Origin: Haliclystus octoradiatus | Taxonomy: Eukaryota > Cnidaria > Staurozoa > Stauromedusae > Haliclystidae | NCBI GenBank assembly: GCA_916610825.1 | Contig: OU744446.1 | Span: 29,216,445 to 29,280,444 of the forward strand | Reading direction: 5' to 3' | Length of the DNA stretch: 64,000 nt | In this document: piece by piece, positions 1-12,476 of the stretch | Position numbering within the stretch: position 1 is the first letter of the stretch | Layout: the number at the start of each line of letters is the position of its first letter | Notes under the pieces: model-generated | What the model saw: only the letters and a program-made list of their open reading frames with translations | The model's database searches: none | Told to the model about the DNA's origin: nothing | Program-made: the position numbers and the translations under genes

Positions 1-190
1 GTAACCCTGTGTTTAACAGACAGGGGTGTGCTATTTTGTCGTTCAGAGATAGGCTTTCGTTTGATCATCTTGAAAATGATACCTCAAAATTTAAATAATT
101 TTGAAAAAGTATACCCCAAAAATTGAAAATCCTAAATATTAAACCTCAATATTTGAGTTTTCACATTCTTACAATAACCATCGAAAAATT
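1..190. repeat. Degenerate copy of a dispersed repeat (ACCCTAAAATTT-type)
   Basis: A GGGGTG(T)GCTATTT-like start is followed by several short units of the form (G)ATACC(C)..AAAATTTNNN. The same layout appears at 8528-8768 and 49535-49743, so this is probably a truncated, diverged third copy. Confidence 0.35.
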
Positions 191-2753
191 TGTGCAATCT
201 TGAATTTGATACCCAAAGCAAAACCCTAAAGGATATATGTATATATATACCCATTCAAAATGTTACGTCGGCGTATAGCAATCGTATTGGAGTTAACCCC
301 GGGATTTTCCTTAAATTTGGAAATTTGAATACGAGGCCGTTTTCTTTGGCAAAATGGAGTTCTAACCATAGAAAATTTTTTTCCCGGTACAGCGTGTATG
401 CTTTTCTGTACAGTTGCTGTGAAATCTCCATTGATTCAGCCAAATTTGACAAGGTTTTTTATAAAAAGTAATCTTAATTTCGAATGAAATTTATAGTATA
501 TCCAATTGAGAAAACTTTTGCGATTGTTGACTTTCACAAAGCAATCCCACAATTCATAGCTCGCCATAGACTCTGCGCCTTGCGAATTGTATCTCGACCT
601 TTCTTTTTTGAAAATGTGGCATATATCTATGACATCTACCCCAGTCGGAATCTTATCATTTGTGCGTACGATATTCATTTCCCTCGTGGTATGAGTAAGG
701 TTGGAATCTCCTACTCAGAAAAGCTAATCACCTTACTCTAAAAACAAATGCGAAAAGACCCAATATCCTGAATCCTGAATCCAAACATTAATATGAATCC
801 CAAACCTAATATTGAAATTCATCACATTCATCACAATCATATTCTTATATTGAAATCATTGATTAAATAATTACTGTAAGTAAAACTGTACAACTCTATC
901 TGGAAAGTTATTCTTTTTATTAGGATTGATTATTTAAGACACTCTGAAAACAATTAATATCATTTGAACATTTAATTCGATAATGCTATACTGCTTCGAT
1001 GTGTATAATGCTGTATTTTACTACACTCATTAATTAACGACAAATTTTACCTAATTTTGTCATAACCTATCATATTGACTGTATTAAAAGCTAGCACCTT
1101 CGTAGAATAATGTAAACGAGTAGCTACTGTTCATTTTATCAACGAAGTTAACTAAAATTAAACGCACACACACGCACATTGTGTTCATCGCCTTTATATA
1201 TATATAGAATTGACAATGTCATTTATATGATCTATGGTCTCATGACACACATCCATTTAACCTGTTAATCGTATTGACTTTTCCTAGAAAAAAACATATA
1301 TATTGAATCTCACAGCAGAAACATAATAACAAATGATATGGTCTGGGAGTCGTATAGCATAATATCAATATACGTGTATGTTAAGCGTTAAATAACCATG
1401 CATTTCATTATCGGGAGAAAGAGAAAACAATTAGCTGCGAGGCATTCCATGTTTTGTCATTGGTTAAAAATGCTAAACTGAACATATCGGAGCTATCGCA
1501 GTGCTTCCATGGACACAAAACTTGTTTTCCAAATTTTTGTTGTTTGAAGTTTTTTCTAAAATTCTAATCAGAGAGATAAAAGACTTTCATATTCCAAACT
1601 TTCATTTATATATCCGCCATTTTTAATCAGAGTTTGTGCTCGTTCCAGTGTATTCAGCCACCAGTAAAAGCCATGGAAATGTATTGCTAGGGCGTAAACA
1701 TAAGGTCACAGCTGAACAACGAAATAAAAATCAAAAGCGATTAAAAAAGTTATGGTGGATCTATAGTTTTATTATGAAAACATCGATTATAGACTTACGT
1801 AAATGAAGGTATGATGAATCATTTCAAAACATCAACGAAATATTACTATTAAATAAACCATGATTTGATATCATCCGATTGGAGACCGATATCAAGAAAC
1901 ACAATTTCGTAACGATTCGGAATCCTTGATTTGGGATGCGTATATAGCAATAGCTATTCCAGGATCAAGATATATCGAGCGATAAATCGTACTACTCGAT
2001 ATCTGCATATGTGGTTTGTGTGGTATAAATTCACTACACATTAAAAGTGCATACTTCTATTGAAACATGGTCCCTACTATAGCTAACATGCATTTTGATG
2101 GACTCACAGCTTTTCTTGTCAAAGAGCAATCAACTGTGTTACCCTGGGATTGTATAGCCTATAGTACTGAGTATATTTATTTGTGTGAAATTCTTGTTTA
2201 GGAGATGATAGTGATCTGATTAATATACTATGGTGATAGGATAGTTAATAGTTGATGAGTATAACCGGAGTAACTATACACGGGATCTTAACATAACTGA
2301 AATGCTTACGACTGACTTTCTATGTTTCAAAATGATGTGTGTGATTATTATCAAAGGCCGATATACAGGGCTCCTGTCCGATTGGCTCTATTAGATTTAC
2401 GGGGTGTTAATATTCGATTGTAGGCGGCAGAACCTAAACTGGCAGTATTATTTTATGGATATATGAACACACAATTTGCGCGTTAATTGTGAATGTGACA
2501 GACGGAAAGTTTAATATATCTGTATATATCGATTCAATAATAATATGTTATAGATACTTTTCAATATAGAACTGCTAATACTCCCTTTTCTATGAAACCT
2601 ATGTCACGGTACCTCTTTCTATAATACCCCTTTTCCCCCAGCCTGACATGATCGATTGATCTTATATGATTTTTCTTATAGAACAAAGATAACTTTTCCA
2701 TCATGTCTGATCGCGTAATCACTTAATATGAACACCGAGGTTACATTCTCAAG
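1..2753. other. Upstream region without a supported gene
   Basis: AT-rich sequence before the Gly-rich secreted protein gene. Positions 1-190 resemble a dispersed repeat also seen near 8.5 and 49.5 kb. Short overlapping open frames on both strands occur at 255-741, two of them on the minus strand with protein-like composition, but none has a recognisable domain, a start context or matching splice sites. The rest shows nothing I can name. Confidence 0.5.
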
Positions 2754-5700
2754 ATGAGGTTAGCCTTTCTTGCAATATATCTGGGTTTAATATCCCAGTA
2801 TCCAGTCGGTGAGTTTATTAACTTGATTGTTTTTTTAGATGGTAAGATAGGTATGAGTATAGTTCGTGTATAATGAAATATATTATCTGAGATGAATTGT
2901 CGCCTTCATAATCTCTAACCTTTTATACCGTATCACTTCATCATCTAGCCTGCTCGCAGACTCACTGTCAAAATGTAAATTTGGTAAACAGTAGACTACT
3001 GTTTACCAAGTTTACATTTTGACAGTGAGTCTGCGAGTAGGCTATTCATCATCTGTAGGTGGCTCCGAATTAGACTGTGCCCATTCCTGGTATAATTTGA
3101 GAATATCCTGAATTATCGATCATCATATAAAAGTCGCCAGAATCTGTGTATCTGAGCCATTGTTTATTATTTCACAAGTATTGTACAGAATCCTCAACAG
3201 TTAGGGAGCTGCTTGCTTTACAGGGGGTCATTCCCCCAGTTGGGAAATTGTGTGTTGGATGAAGTAATTTCTACTGTTCTTTCTTTCTTTCGCACAGCCA
3301 CGCAATATGACCTAGAAAAAAGGCAATTCGTCAATCTAGGAGATGATTTTCAACCCCAAGGAGGCTTCCAAACCAAGTCATTTGGAGATGGTTTCCCTGG
3401 ACTAGGTGGCCTTGGTGGTCTAGGTGGAATAGGTGGACTCGATCAAGGCAGTGAAGAAGGTAATGATCCGCAACTTCATCTATCTGAAAATTCACTTGGA
3501 GGGTTATCAGTTGGTGGTGAAGATGGACTAAGCTCACTTATTGGTGGCAATAGCCCGTTTGGTGGTGGTGGGCTAGGTGGTATGAGTAATTCAGCTGGTA
3601 CAGCTTCAATGGGAGGTCAAAATAGTTACCAAGATGAAAACGTACCCGATCAAAGTGAAAAGAACTTAATGTCATCATTGACAAATAATAATAATAACAA
3701 TAACAATAATTATGAAACATCAGAAGGTGCACAAAGTAGTAATGCTAATAGTGAAAATCGTGATATAGATTCAACTGGAAACGAAGGTGGTGGTGGTGGT
3801 GGTTTATCAAATACAGCACCGTCTGATATGGAAAGTAAAGTGAATTTACAAGATACGCTATCAACAGATGGTTCTAATACACCTGATTTAAATCATTTAT
3901 TACAAGCAACAGGATTTGGTTCGTTAGGTGGTAGCGATACATCACAACAAGAATCCGTTGGATCACATAGTAAAAGTTCGAAAGATGAAGATGCATTGAT
4001 TGATGAAGGATTAGGAAATTTAGAGAAATTAATAAATGGTGGAAATGGTGGAGGCGGTGGAGGTAGTAGCACTGGGGGTGGGGCTGGGACTGCTTCTGCT
4101 TCTGCTGCTGCCCCAGCTGGAGGTGGAGGTGGTGGTCCTGCAACAGCCTCGGCTGCTCCTGCCCCTCAAGCATCACCAAAACAAGGTTAGTGTCTCTGCA
4201 TTGATAATTGCTCCATCCATACTTTATTTAGTAGAGAATCTCCTGATTTAAAAAATATCAAAATCATGATACGAATTAGAATCCTCATACGAATTAGAGT
4301 TTGACGATCATGATGGCATGGTCGTCAACTACTCCATAATGAATTGTTTCAAAATATAGAAGTCGAGAATTATGAGAGTGATTAAGTATACGTCAATAAA
4401 TAAGACGATTGATAATTAAGTAAACATATTTAATAAATAAAACAGAACATGTAATGATATAAACAATACGCAGCAGGGCACATAGAAGGCTCTGAGACCA
4501 AAGTTCATCACTATCTCTTGAGAAAACAACACCATGTAGTGGTATTATGAAAGTAATTATGTATGCGTCAGTAAATAAGACGACTGATACAAAGAACACG
4601 CAGTAGAGCAACGAGTGAGATGCTTTTCATTCACAACCATCTACACTCTCGATCGGCTCTCACATCAACTGCCAGGATAATACATATTTCATAAATGATA
4701 ATAATACAATGTTGGTACCATGGTTGACAGGGGGGCTCTTATTTGCAGAACACAAGTCTCAAGACTCAAAATCTCAAATGTGAAGCAACTTTATTAATAA
4801 TCCTACAATATTACAAAATCTCTGAACAGGATAACATTCAACGTTCTGAATATATTCCTTATGTAAGTGTAATCTAAATGTTGTAAGTTGTAAACTATTA
4901 TGAATTGAACTTTTCTCAAGATTTTCTGAATCAAGAATTAAGTCAACTTGATGTGTCTGATGCCAAATTACAAAAGATGCTTGAAGATGGATTACAAAAT
5001 GATTTCACATCAGAAACGCATGTAAGTTGGGGAAAGTATAAACGAGTTACTAGTTTTAACATTTTCCATGATAAAAGGTAAATGTTCAGTAGGTGTAACA
5101 AAATTAAAGTATGCTCCATGGGCTGGCAAACATGTTATGATGTATTTACCCAAGCCAATCAACACTGTTGAGAATGAAAACCCCTATCATGACATAAACA
5201 TGATATGCGCACTCTGTTTGGTTTTATCTAACTTAGTTTAACCGTACACTGAAATAACTTTACTTGATAAAATTAATCACTTTTAAAATTTGACCAAATA
5301 CATATATTACAATTGCTGACTGTCATTATATTCTATATTCTAATCAAAACCGAACACTTGTGATGTGCCTGTCTTTCAACTCTACAGTCACCAACTGAGG
5401 ACGCGCAACCAAGTGAATCACCTGACGAAGCACCAGGCTTTGATTTATCATCGAATGCTTTAACGCAGGCCTTTGGTGGTCTAGGTGGTAACTCAAATGG
5501 CTTACACATGGCCCAAGTGCGACCAGGTGAGACTGTGCATGTCCATGCTAGTGATAATCCACATTCAGAATCTAAAAATGGGAACGTCGGCAATGAAGCA
5601 CAAATGACAGCACAGCAAGTAGAGAAAGGGGCTGAAAAAGCCCATTTGGAAAAGCTCCATAAATTAAAATCAAGATTGCATGAAGTGAAACAAAAGCTAG

Positions 5701-8700
5701 AAGAACTGGAAGAAGCACAATCGAAAAAATCACAAAGTTCAAATAGCCCTCAGGGCAAAAGAAATGACGCTGTGAAGAAATTACTCATTAAAAATTTGAA
5801 ATTGGCTGCGTTGATAGCAACTAAAGAAATCGAAATTGAGCAAGCAAAAAGCAAAAGTAAGAAAACATATTGATGTACAGTATATCATAGCGATGTGTTA
5901 GTCTCAACGACGCAAAATTACCTATTTTTGAATGCCTTATCTATTATCTAAGCCATCTATCATCCATCATATCCCCTCTCTGATGTAAATTCATTTCGTG
6001 GTATCATACTAAGATACGTAAACACGCTGTCTAATATCAAATCTCCTTGTATGTATCTGTAATGAATTGTTTTGTTTTTGTTTTGACAATATATAGCTTT
6101 CTCAGCAAAGAAAGAGCAAGATGGTGCATTAGAACCTGAAGTTGATTCTGTTCCCATACAAATTCATCCTTCTAAAACAGCAAAACCATTAACAGCACTC
6201 AGCAGAAAGGCAGAAGAAGAAGTGAACAACCTAGGTAGCACCCATTTATTGAAGGCAGGCAACAAAACAAAAGCAGCAATTTCACCAACAGAAGTTTCTT
6301 TTGGTGGAATTCAACAACAGTCAAATGCTACAGTACAGTCTTTAAATAGAACTGATATCAGCAACAATAACAGCAGAGACGCACATGCAAGTGTTAATCC
6401 TACAACAAATGTCCGTTCGTATGACAAACTACAGCAACAAATTCACCAGATGGAGCCACCAAAACAAGGTATATACAGTACTGTATTCACGTAGAAAATA
6501 TGAAATTGGGTAGTTTCAAACCATGCCATATATTTTCCTAACCAAGATTACATCGTATGCAAATATACGCGCTTACGTGCATGGATCTATTCTTGGTATT
6601 AATCCCAAACTTTTAATTAAGGTAAATGTAATATATAGTCGAGCTTGCTCACTATTGCCTCTCTGGTACAGATGAAAATGGACTATTAAGCAAGGAGGAT
6701 CCTAAAATTTTAATTAAGAAAAATGTATTACTTACAGTAGAACTTGCTAAAGATGCCCCCTCTGGTACGAATCAGTGGGATATTAAGAAAGATAGGAGTA
6801 TGAGAGATTGTATGGGAAATGAAAAATAAAATAAGTTTTATGTATTAAAGCTATTAAGCAAGCGAGATGGGACATTAAAAAGGGGAGAGTATTAACTGAG
6901 TTTGACTGTAAATGCACTTGATTTAAATTACTATATAATGTTTTATTGACTATATCATGCACATTTCTGATGAAACCTACATTTCTTGCAGCTCTTGCAA
7001 AGCTCTACAAAGCGTTAAAGTTTAGAGGATCAGCAACAGGTAAATTGAGTAATGCCAAATTAGGAAACAAAACACATTTATAATTGCGAAAGAAGAATCC
7101 CTCGTTCATGTATTTTATACTCTATGCCTTTTAAAGACAGTTTTACGCAATCTACTGATCATGTACCCAAATGTTATCATCATCTTTCCATTCGCTTAAA
7201 TCATTCGTGTTTTATATCATTTGTTTAAACCATGTTTAAACTTATGTTGATGATGGCAGTATCACCCTCCTCCGGAGTAGTATCCTAAACTAAAATTTAT
7301 AAATTTTACATAAATTTTACATATTATAGAATCTTTCTGATTCCTTTGCCTCTTAATATGATTATAGACTTAATTATTTTTATTGTTATTATTATCATTG
7401 TCAATGATGACATTAAGTTCTTTTCACTTTAATGATCGGGTACGTAAACCGTACGTTTTCATCTGATTCCTCTCGCGCAATGCGTATATATAAATTAGAC
7501 TTCATGGACGCAATTTACAGCTGAAATTTGTAGATTTAATTAAAAGGACTATCAGACCTTCATGAATTTCATTTTAAACGATATGGTGTGTGTAATGGAC
7601 TCTAGAGCTAACCCAAATTCATATGTAAATTATGTGAAGCGTGCGTGTGCGTCGGGCATTGCATTTGAGCGAAACCCATATGAATATCTTAAGTCCCGGC
7701 CAAATGACTTTTTTATTTCGCCAACATTCATAGGATTTAATCCGACGGACTTTTGCATTTTTTCGCCAACATCTCATTGAGAGTGGCCAAATGACTTTTT
7801 ATTTTCGCCAACATTCATCGGATTTTGTTGAATTCATGAATGTTTGCGAAATAAAAAGTCATTTGGCCGGGGCTTTACGGGATTGTGGATATTTGTGGAT
7901 ATTTTCAGTACGGAGTCGTTGTTTGAATTAATCTTTGACCTTGGTATTCATAAAGTCTTAGAATTGTAGACTTTTACTGTATGCTCGCTAATTATACAGT
8001 TATTGCATAGAGCTAAAATATCTAGTATATTATAGAACATATGGAATTATATAGAACAATTTTGTGTCTTGTGGATTTTCCGAATATGGACCCTGAATTT
8101 TTTTTTCGCTCTTAATTTTTGTTACAAATATATATGAGCAAACATGAAATCATGCTTTATTCATTATGATTTCTTTTCGTATTTTTTAGGTGATAGAAGA
8201 GAAAATCCAATTAGTAAGTTTTTATGCTAACTTGATTGTTGTTAATGAAGGTTATGAATGTTGTCATGATTGTACAGGCGTTATATTCACTGTCAGGGTT
8301 GGATGTGAACCGATCCACGTCTTTTAGAAAAAATTGCAAAAATAAGACAAAGATATGCCAGCATTAACTAAATATGTCTGTCTCATCGTTTACTCTGTAC
8401 TCATCAATAGTAGTACTTATCTACCCTTGATTTGATGAAATATATCAATGAACTGTCTCATTGTTGATTCTGATCATTATTTTGGATCTTTTCATCGGAT
8501 GATGTACCACCACTATAGCGTGGAGTATGCCGGGGGGGGGGAGTACTTCGATATTTTTTAGACGGGGGTGCTATTTCCAAAAATTGAGGAAACCCTTGAA
8601 ATTTCACAGCAAGTGAGGACGGAGACCCTAAAATTTCATGTTTTTACGAGTAAAACAAAGGAAAAGTTCTAAAAATTTCGAAAATCTCTAAATTGACACC

Positions 8701-9196
8701 CTAAAATTTCACAATAATTTGGAAAAATACACCCCTTAAAAATGGCACGTTCCTCCCCGTATAGCCATGCAACCTATGTATGCCGAAGTCCTATGTATGT
8801 CCAACCTATGTATGCCGGAGTATGTTAATTGTTATTGCAGTATATATAATAATTCTCATTACATCATCTGTATTTGTAGGATATGAAAGCCTTGGTTGCT
8901 GGAAAGACAAGGATGAACACGCTGTTGAAAGTCTTGAAAATTCATTCAGTACAGCAACAGATAAAGATTATACAGTGAGACAACATCCTGTCTTTAAATG
9001 CGCACGTTCAGCCAAAGAAAAAAAGTTACCTGGGTTTGCTATGAGTAATGGCGGGGAATGCTTTGGTAGTGTTGACATTTTAAAAACTTTTAATATTTAT
9101 GGATCAAGTGAAGGATGTAATACAGATGGAAAAGGTGGAAAATCATCGATAAATGTTTATAAATTCGTCACAAATCTTAGCAAAGCAGAATCATAA
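2754..9196 (+). CDS. Secreted Gly/Ser/Asn-rich protein with coiled coil and C-terminal GCW-type Cys domain (8 exons, 757 aa)
   Basis: Exons by GT-AG sites with matching phases: 2754-2808, 3298-4185, 4921-5021, 5388-5856, 6097-6468, 6992-7039, 8190-8213, 8880-9196; the sum is 758 codons including the stop. Exon 1 gives a signal peptide (MRLAFLAIYLGLISQYPV). Exon 2 is low-complexity: GLGGLGGLGGIGGL, a run of nine Asn, several Gly runs and an Ala/Gly/Pro/Ser stretch. Exon 4 holds a Lys/Glu/Leu heptad-like coiled coil (about residues 430-500). Exon 8 codes a domain starting GCWKD, with Cys spacing and a C-terminal DGKGG..NVY motif, like a domain common in cnidarian and lancelet secreted proteins (GCW+D...NGGxC...DGxGG). 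An AATAAA lies at 9297. Function is unknown; an extracellular matrix or mucus component would fit the composition. Exon chaining is strong, the role is inference. Confidence 0.8.
2946..3044. repeat. Near-perfect 99-bp palindrome in intron 1
   Basis: Arms 2946-2994 and 2996-3044 (49 bp each) are reverse complements with two mismatches, around a single central A at 2995. It lies in intron 1 of the Gly-rich protein gene. It could be a foldback element, a recent inverted duplication or an assembly artefact. Confidence 0.9.
6636..6908. mobile_element. MITE with ACAGT(A/C)(A/G)AACTTG-type ends
   Basis: A left end CAGTAGAACTTGCTAA at 6735, preceded by TA, matches the reverse complement of the right end (…TTAACTGAGTTTGACTG, ending 6908 and followed by TA). 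A second diverged left end at 6636 (TAGTCGAGCTTGCT) with the same following sequence (CTCTGGTAC) suggests a nested or duplicated copy. A related right end lies at 41552-41608. The element sits in intron 5 of the Gly-rich protein gene. No coding capacity. Confidence 0.6.
7691..7875. mobile_element. Foldback MITE with AAGCCCCGGCCAAATGAC ends
   Basis: The left arm AAGTCCCGGCCAAATGACTT and the right arm ending AAGTCATTTGGCCGGGGCTT are inverted repeats that extend about 40 bp inward (…ATTTCGCCAACATTCA). A direct internal repeat of the same block lies near 7783. A second family member is at 25651-25795. Non-coding; in intron 6 of the Gly-rich protein gene. Confidence 0.7.
8528..8768. mobile_element. 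Dispersed non-coding repeat, copy 1
   Basis: It begins near a G-run with GGGGGTGCTATTTC and holds several ACCCTAAAATTTCA-type units, then ACCCCTTAAAAATGGCAC and a CCCCGTATAGCC end. A clearly related sequence is at 49535-49743. The outer ends (TATGCCGGGG and the complement of CCCCGTATA) are weakly inverted, which would fit a MITE. It lies just upstream of exon 8 of the Gly-rich protein gene. Confidence 0.55.
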
Positions 9197-12101
9197 CATT
9201 TTTAAAAACTAACAAAAGGAATTCTAAGCAAGGAGTGAAGGATATCGATTGCAATTGCCAATCGCATGCCTGCAAATTCTCATGTTAACAACACGGAATA
9301 AATGGTCTATTTTTCTGACAACTGCTGAGCTTATCAAGATTTGAGTGTGTGCAAGGTTTCCCCAAATCTCACATCTTAGAATAATTACTACATTTCTACT
9401 CAAGATCAAATCGAAACGTTCAATACAGGTTATATATGAAGTTTGAAACCGCGCGAGTTGAAAAAGATGTAAATACTTTTCTGCTGGTCATGCTACGATT
9501 ATACTACGATTTGCCATTCAAACCAACCTCAACAGATAGTAGTTATTTGGCGAAACGGCGATGTAGTTCTTGAAAAATCTTATTTGGTGGCTAATACCAA
9601 GTAATGTTTGACATCACTATGGTAATCAATGCAAAAAGAAACATATTAATTTGAATTACGAACATGATTACTATCATAATTGAGAGGCTTTTAAATCTAA
9701 TCTTGTTTTTGGGATTCAATTAGATCGCCCAATGAATTATTTATGCATTTACAAAAATATTCTTATAAATAATGTTATTAAAATTAATACAAAATGAATT
9801 TCATATATGGTTGTTATTACTCTGAGTTATGTTATATTTTAAGTTGAACAATTGACAGCAGACCCTGCAATTAATGGCCACCTGTACATAATGGTCAATT
9901 ATTTATCATGTATATCTGACTGTTTTATATAAGTGTTCCACTTTATAAAATTAATTCATTATTCCTTTTAGCTTGTAATATGCATCTCCATGCTGCTACA
10001 CATAGAGATAGAGGTACTTTAGCCTAAGGCCTCTCTCCGTAGGGATATGTTGATAGCGCCCTTTTAAGGCCTGTTGCAGGGATTTGATGGGATTATAAAA
10101 ATCAAATATGCCTAGTTGTTATGCTTACGTCAACCCTGCCACACCCTCGAAACATCATGTTTTCTTTCGAATACTTGGAATTGAATCGGGGCTCTTAATC
10201 AATCAAAACTGCTAAGAAAAAGTTTTGTAATTATAATAATCAGAATGATTAAGACCTTGGTCTGAATAATTCTGAATATTACGCGCTGCCTCATCCAATA
10301 ATTGCTTAATTAATATATATAGCGCTCTACCATATATGTGCCAGTGCCGCTCCCCTATATAAACAATCTAAGCAGTCTTTAGCTATAAAAGCAAAACACA
10401 GCGCATTTTGCAACATCCGCTTATTTTAAACACGATTCGAGTACTGCTGCTACTGCTACGTATATACACAACGTAGATCCAGACTTAAGAAAGATATGCG
10501 CGAGAAATCCTTCCACGTTTTTTTTGCGCATTGGATACAGACTCTGGATCCAAAAATAGTTCTAACGGAAGCGTTTGACTCCGAGTCCGGCTCCGAAATA
10601 TTTCAGACAAACTCCTGTAAAAAGTCCGAAAATGATTGATTTATCAACCCCAAATTAAGCAGTATAAAATATACAAAATGTACAAAATATATTAACATAA
10701 TCTGAAATACTTAACCAATCCAACTTTTAGGTAGAAATATCTATAGAGGCAATTTTCAACTTTGAAATGCTTTGAGAAATTACCAGGACTGCATTATAGA
10801 CTCTGGCTCTGACTCCTGATCCTTACGGACATCATATCAACTCCAGTCCAGCTGCTGTTGATTGTTGAAATGTGGATTCTCATGCTAGAGTTGGAGTTTG
10901 ACTCCGGCAAATTTCTGAATTCAAATTGGCCCCACCCTCCCTGAAATTTCTTGAGTCACCCCCACCCCCGCCTTTCGCCCCCGTGATACAATATGATGTT
11001 AGTAATGTCATAGTATATGGATTAGATGGCCTAATTGTTAAGTACTTTAGTATTATTAAATTCTGTACTGCATTCCTCTTTATCAGAATTTTTCTCATCA
11101 AATTTAATATAAATTTTAGACTTCAGTACTGTAATATCAAATTACTGATGCCCATATTTGGCTTATGACAGTTACTATATAATTCTTTGTGATACACTAT
11201 CTAGCTGTCTTCTTATAGCTATATTTAGTACTGTGATCTAATCTCAGATAACCAGTAAAAACTGTTATGTGACGGATTATTCGTTTCACTTCCCCGTTAT
11301 TGTTCCAGAAGACTCAAAACAGTTCCTGCGGTATTTCAGACATTTCATAACTATGACGTCACAATATCTATCGTAGCTATAGTAACATGAGCAGACCAGT
11401 GACGTTTCGCATTGAAAAGGACGCGGTGTGATTGGATAATTTGAAGAAGAGTTCAAATTCAAAACACAATAACACGAGAGAATTAGGCGTTCGCTGTTCT
11501 GCAATGCGACGGCACGTTTCACACAGAGCCAAAACATACCAACACATCAAAGTTTACGAACGTTTGCCATGAAATAAATTCAAAGAAGGTATGTTCATTT
11601 AACAAAAGCTGTTGAGTTTCTATCTATATGTGACATGCTTCTTAGCTATTAATATGTTTATTGGAATTTATGTGTCAGATATATTTAATTTAAGAATAAA
11701 ATTCAAGATTCAGGCTCGCTGATAAGTTTACAATTTATTCGAAACGACATCGACCTTTGTGACAAAGTTTTTCAAACATAAAAATATATTGTATTCATTC
11801 TTCTTCTATATTACAGTTAATAATTATATAATGTGTGTTAATTGCGTCTCAAAATATCAAACGAGGAAGCTAGCCGCTATCATGCCGCTATATAACATCT
11901 CAGACATTGCAACCGGACCTCACGATGAAAGAAAATGTCAGACTCCTACGCCTTCTGTCAACCATAATGCATCATTTCCAGCTTTGATCAATAAGATAAT
12001 GAAAGATAATCTTACTTAATTACAGAATCCCATCAGTTTAAGGATATAATAGCCATGCTTAAGACTGTTATTTTAAATTGTTTTGATTTTATCTCTTCCA
12101 G
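9197..12101. other. Intergenic region with degraded repeats
   Basis: It holds the 3' flank of the Gly-rich protein gene (AATAAA at 9297), a possible fragment of the pogo-like MITE at about 9870-9950 (ACCTGTACATAATGGTCAA block) and, at 10495-10920, a repeat with several (A)CTCCG/CTCTGG-type units. At 11575-11590 an AAG|GTATGT site is a candidate donor for a 5' untranslated exon of the next gene. No protein-coding exon supported. Confidence 0.4.
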
Positions 12102-12104
12102 GAT

Positions 12105-12476
12105 ATGGCTGTTTATAATATTTTATCAATCATTTTAATACTGGTATGTGCTACAAGAAATACAGAATCAGGCATAGCAGAAGTGAAAAATGACCAGCAA
12201 TGTATTAGACTTGGTTATCACCTTGTTGTTGAACGCGTAAATTGTAGAAAGACTACTGTCAACATAAACACATGTCTTGGAGCCTGTGTCTCCAGTTCAT
12301 CACCTTGGAAACCCGGTATCCATCAAATGTCAAGCGATTGTTATTGCTGTCGTGTTGCTGAAGCCGAAATTATTGAAGTTGAGCTTGAATGTGACAACGG
12401 ATATGGACCATTTCCATACTTCCATAAAATAAAAACTGCACTTTCATGCAAATGTGAATTATGCTACAGAGAATAA
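12105..12476 (+). CDS. Cystine-knot protein A, bursicon-like (123 aa)
   Basis: A complete secreted protein: an N-terminal hydrophobic signal peptide (MAVYNILSIILILVCA) and one cystine-knot domain. The Cys order is C..VNC..CLGAC..CYCC..LEC..CKCELC, that is 11 cysteines: CxGxC, CxCC and a terminal CxCxxC. This is the pattern of the two bursicon subunits; glycoprotein-hormone alpha/beta chains lack the CxCC form. In insects and echinoderms such chains dimerise and act on LGR-type receptors; that role here is inference. The coding part has no intron. A strong acceptor (TTATCTCTTCCAG) ends at 12101, three bases before the ATG, so a 5' non-coding exon is likely. An AATAAA overlaps the stop codon at 12472. 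Paralogues: proteins B and C in this window. Confidence 0.88.
   Translation: MAVYNILSIILILVCATRNTESGIAEVKNDQQCIRLGYHLVVERVNCRKTTVNINTCLGACVSSSSPWKPGIHQMSSDCYCCRVAEAEIIEVELECDNGYGPFPYFHKIKTALSCKCELCYRE

Noticed and set aside
255-678. Two overlapping minus-strand frames with protein-like composition
   Set aside because: No recognised family, no splice sites joining them. Could be a decayed copy of something, but I cannot support it.
10926-11168. Pro-rich plus-strand frame and its antisense Gly-rich partner
   Set aside because: Both come from a short C-rich stretch inside a repeat; no gene features.
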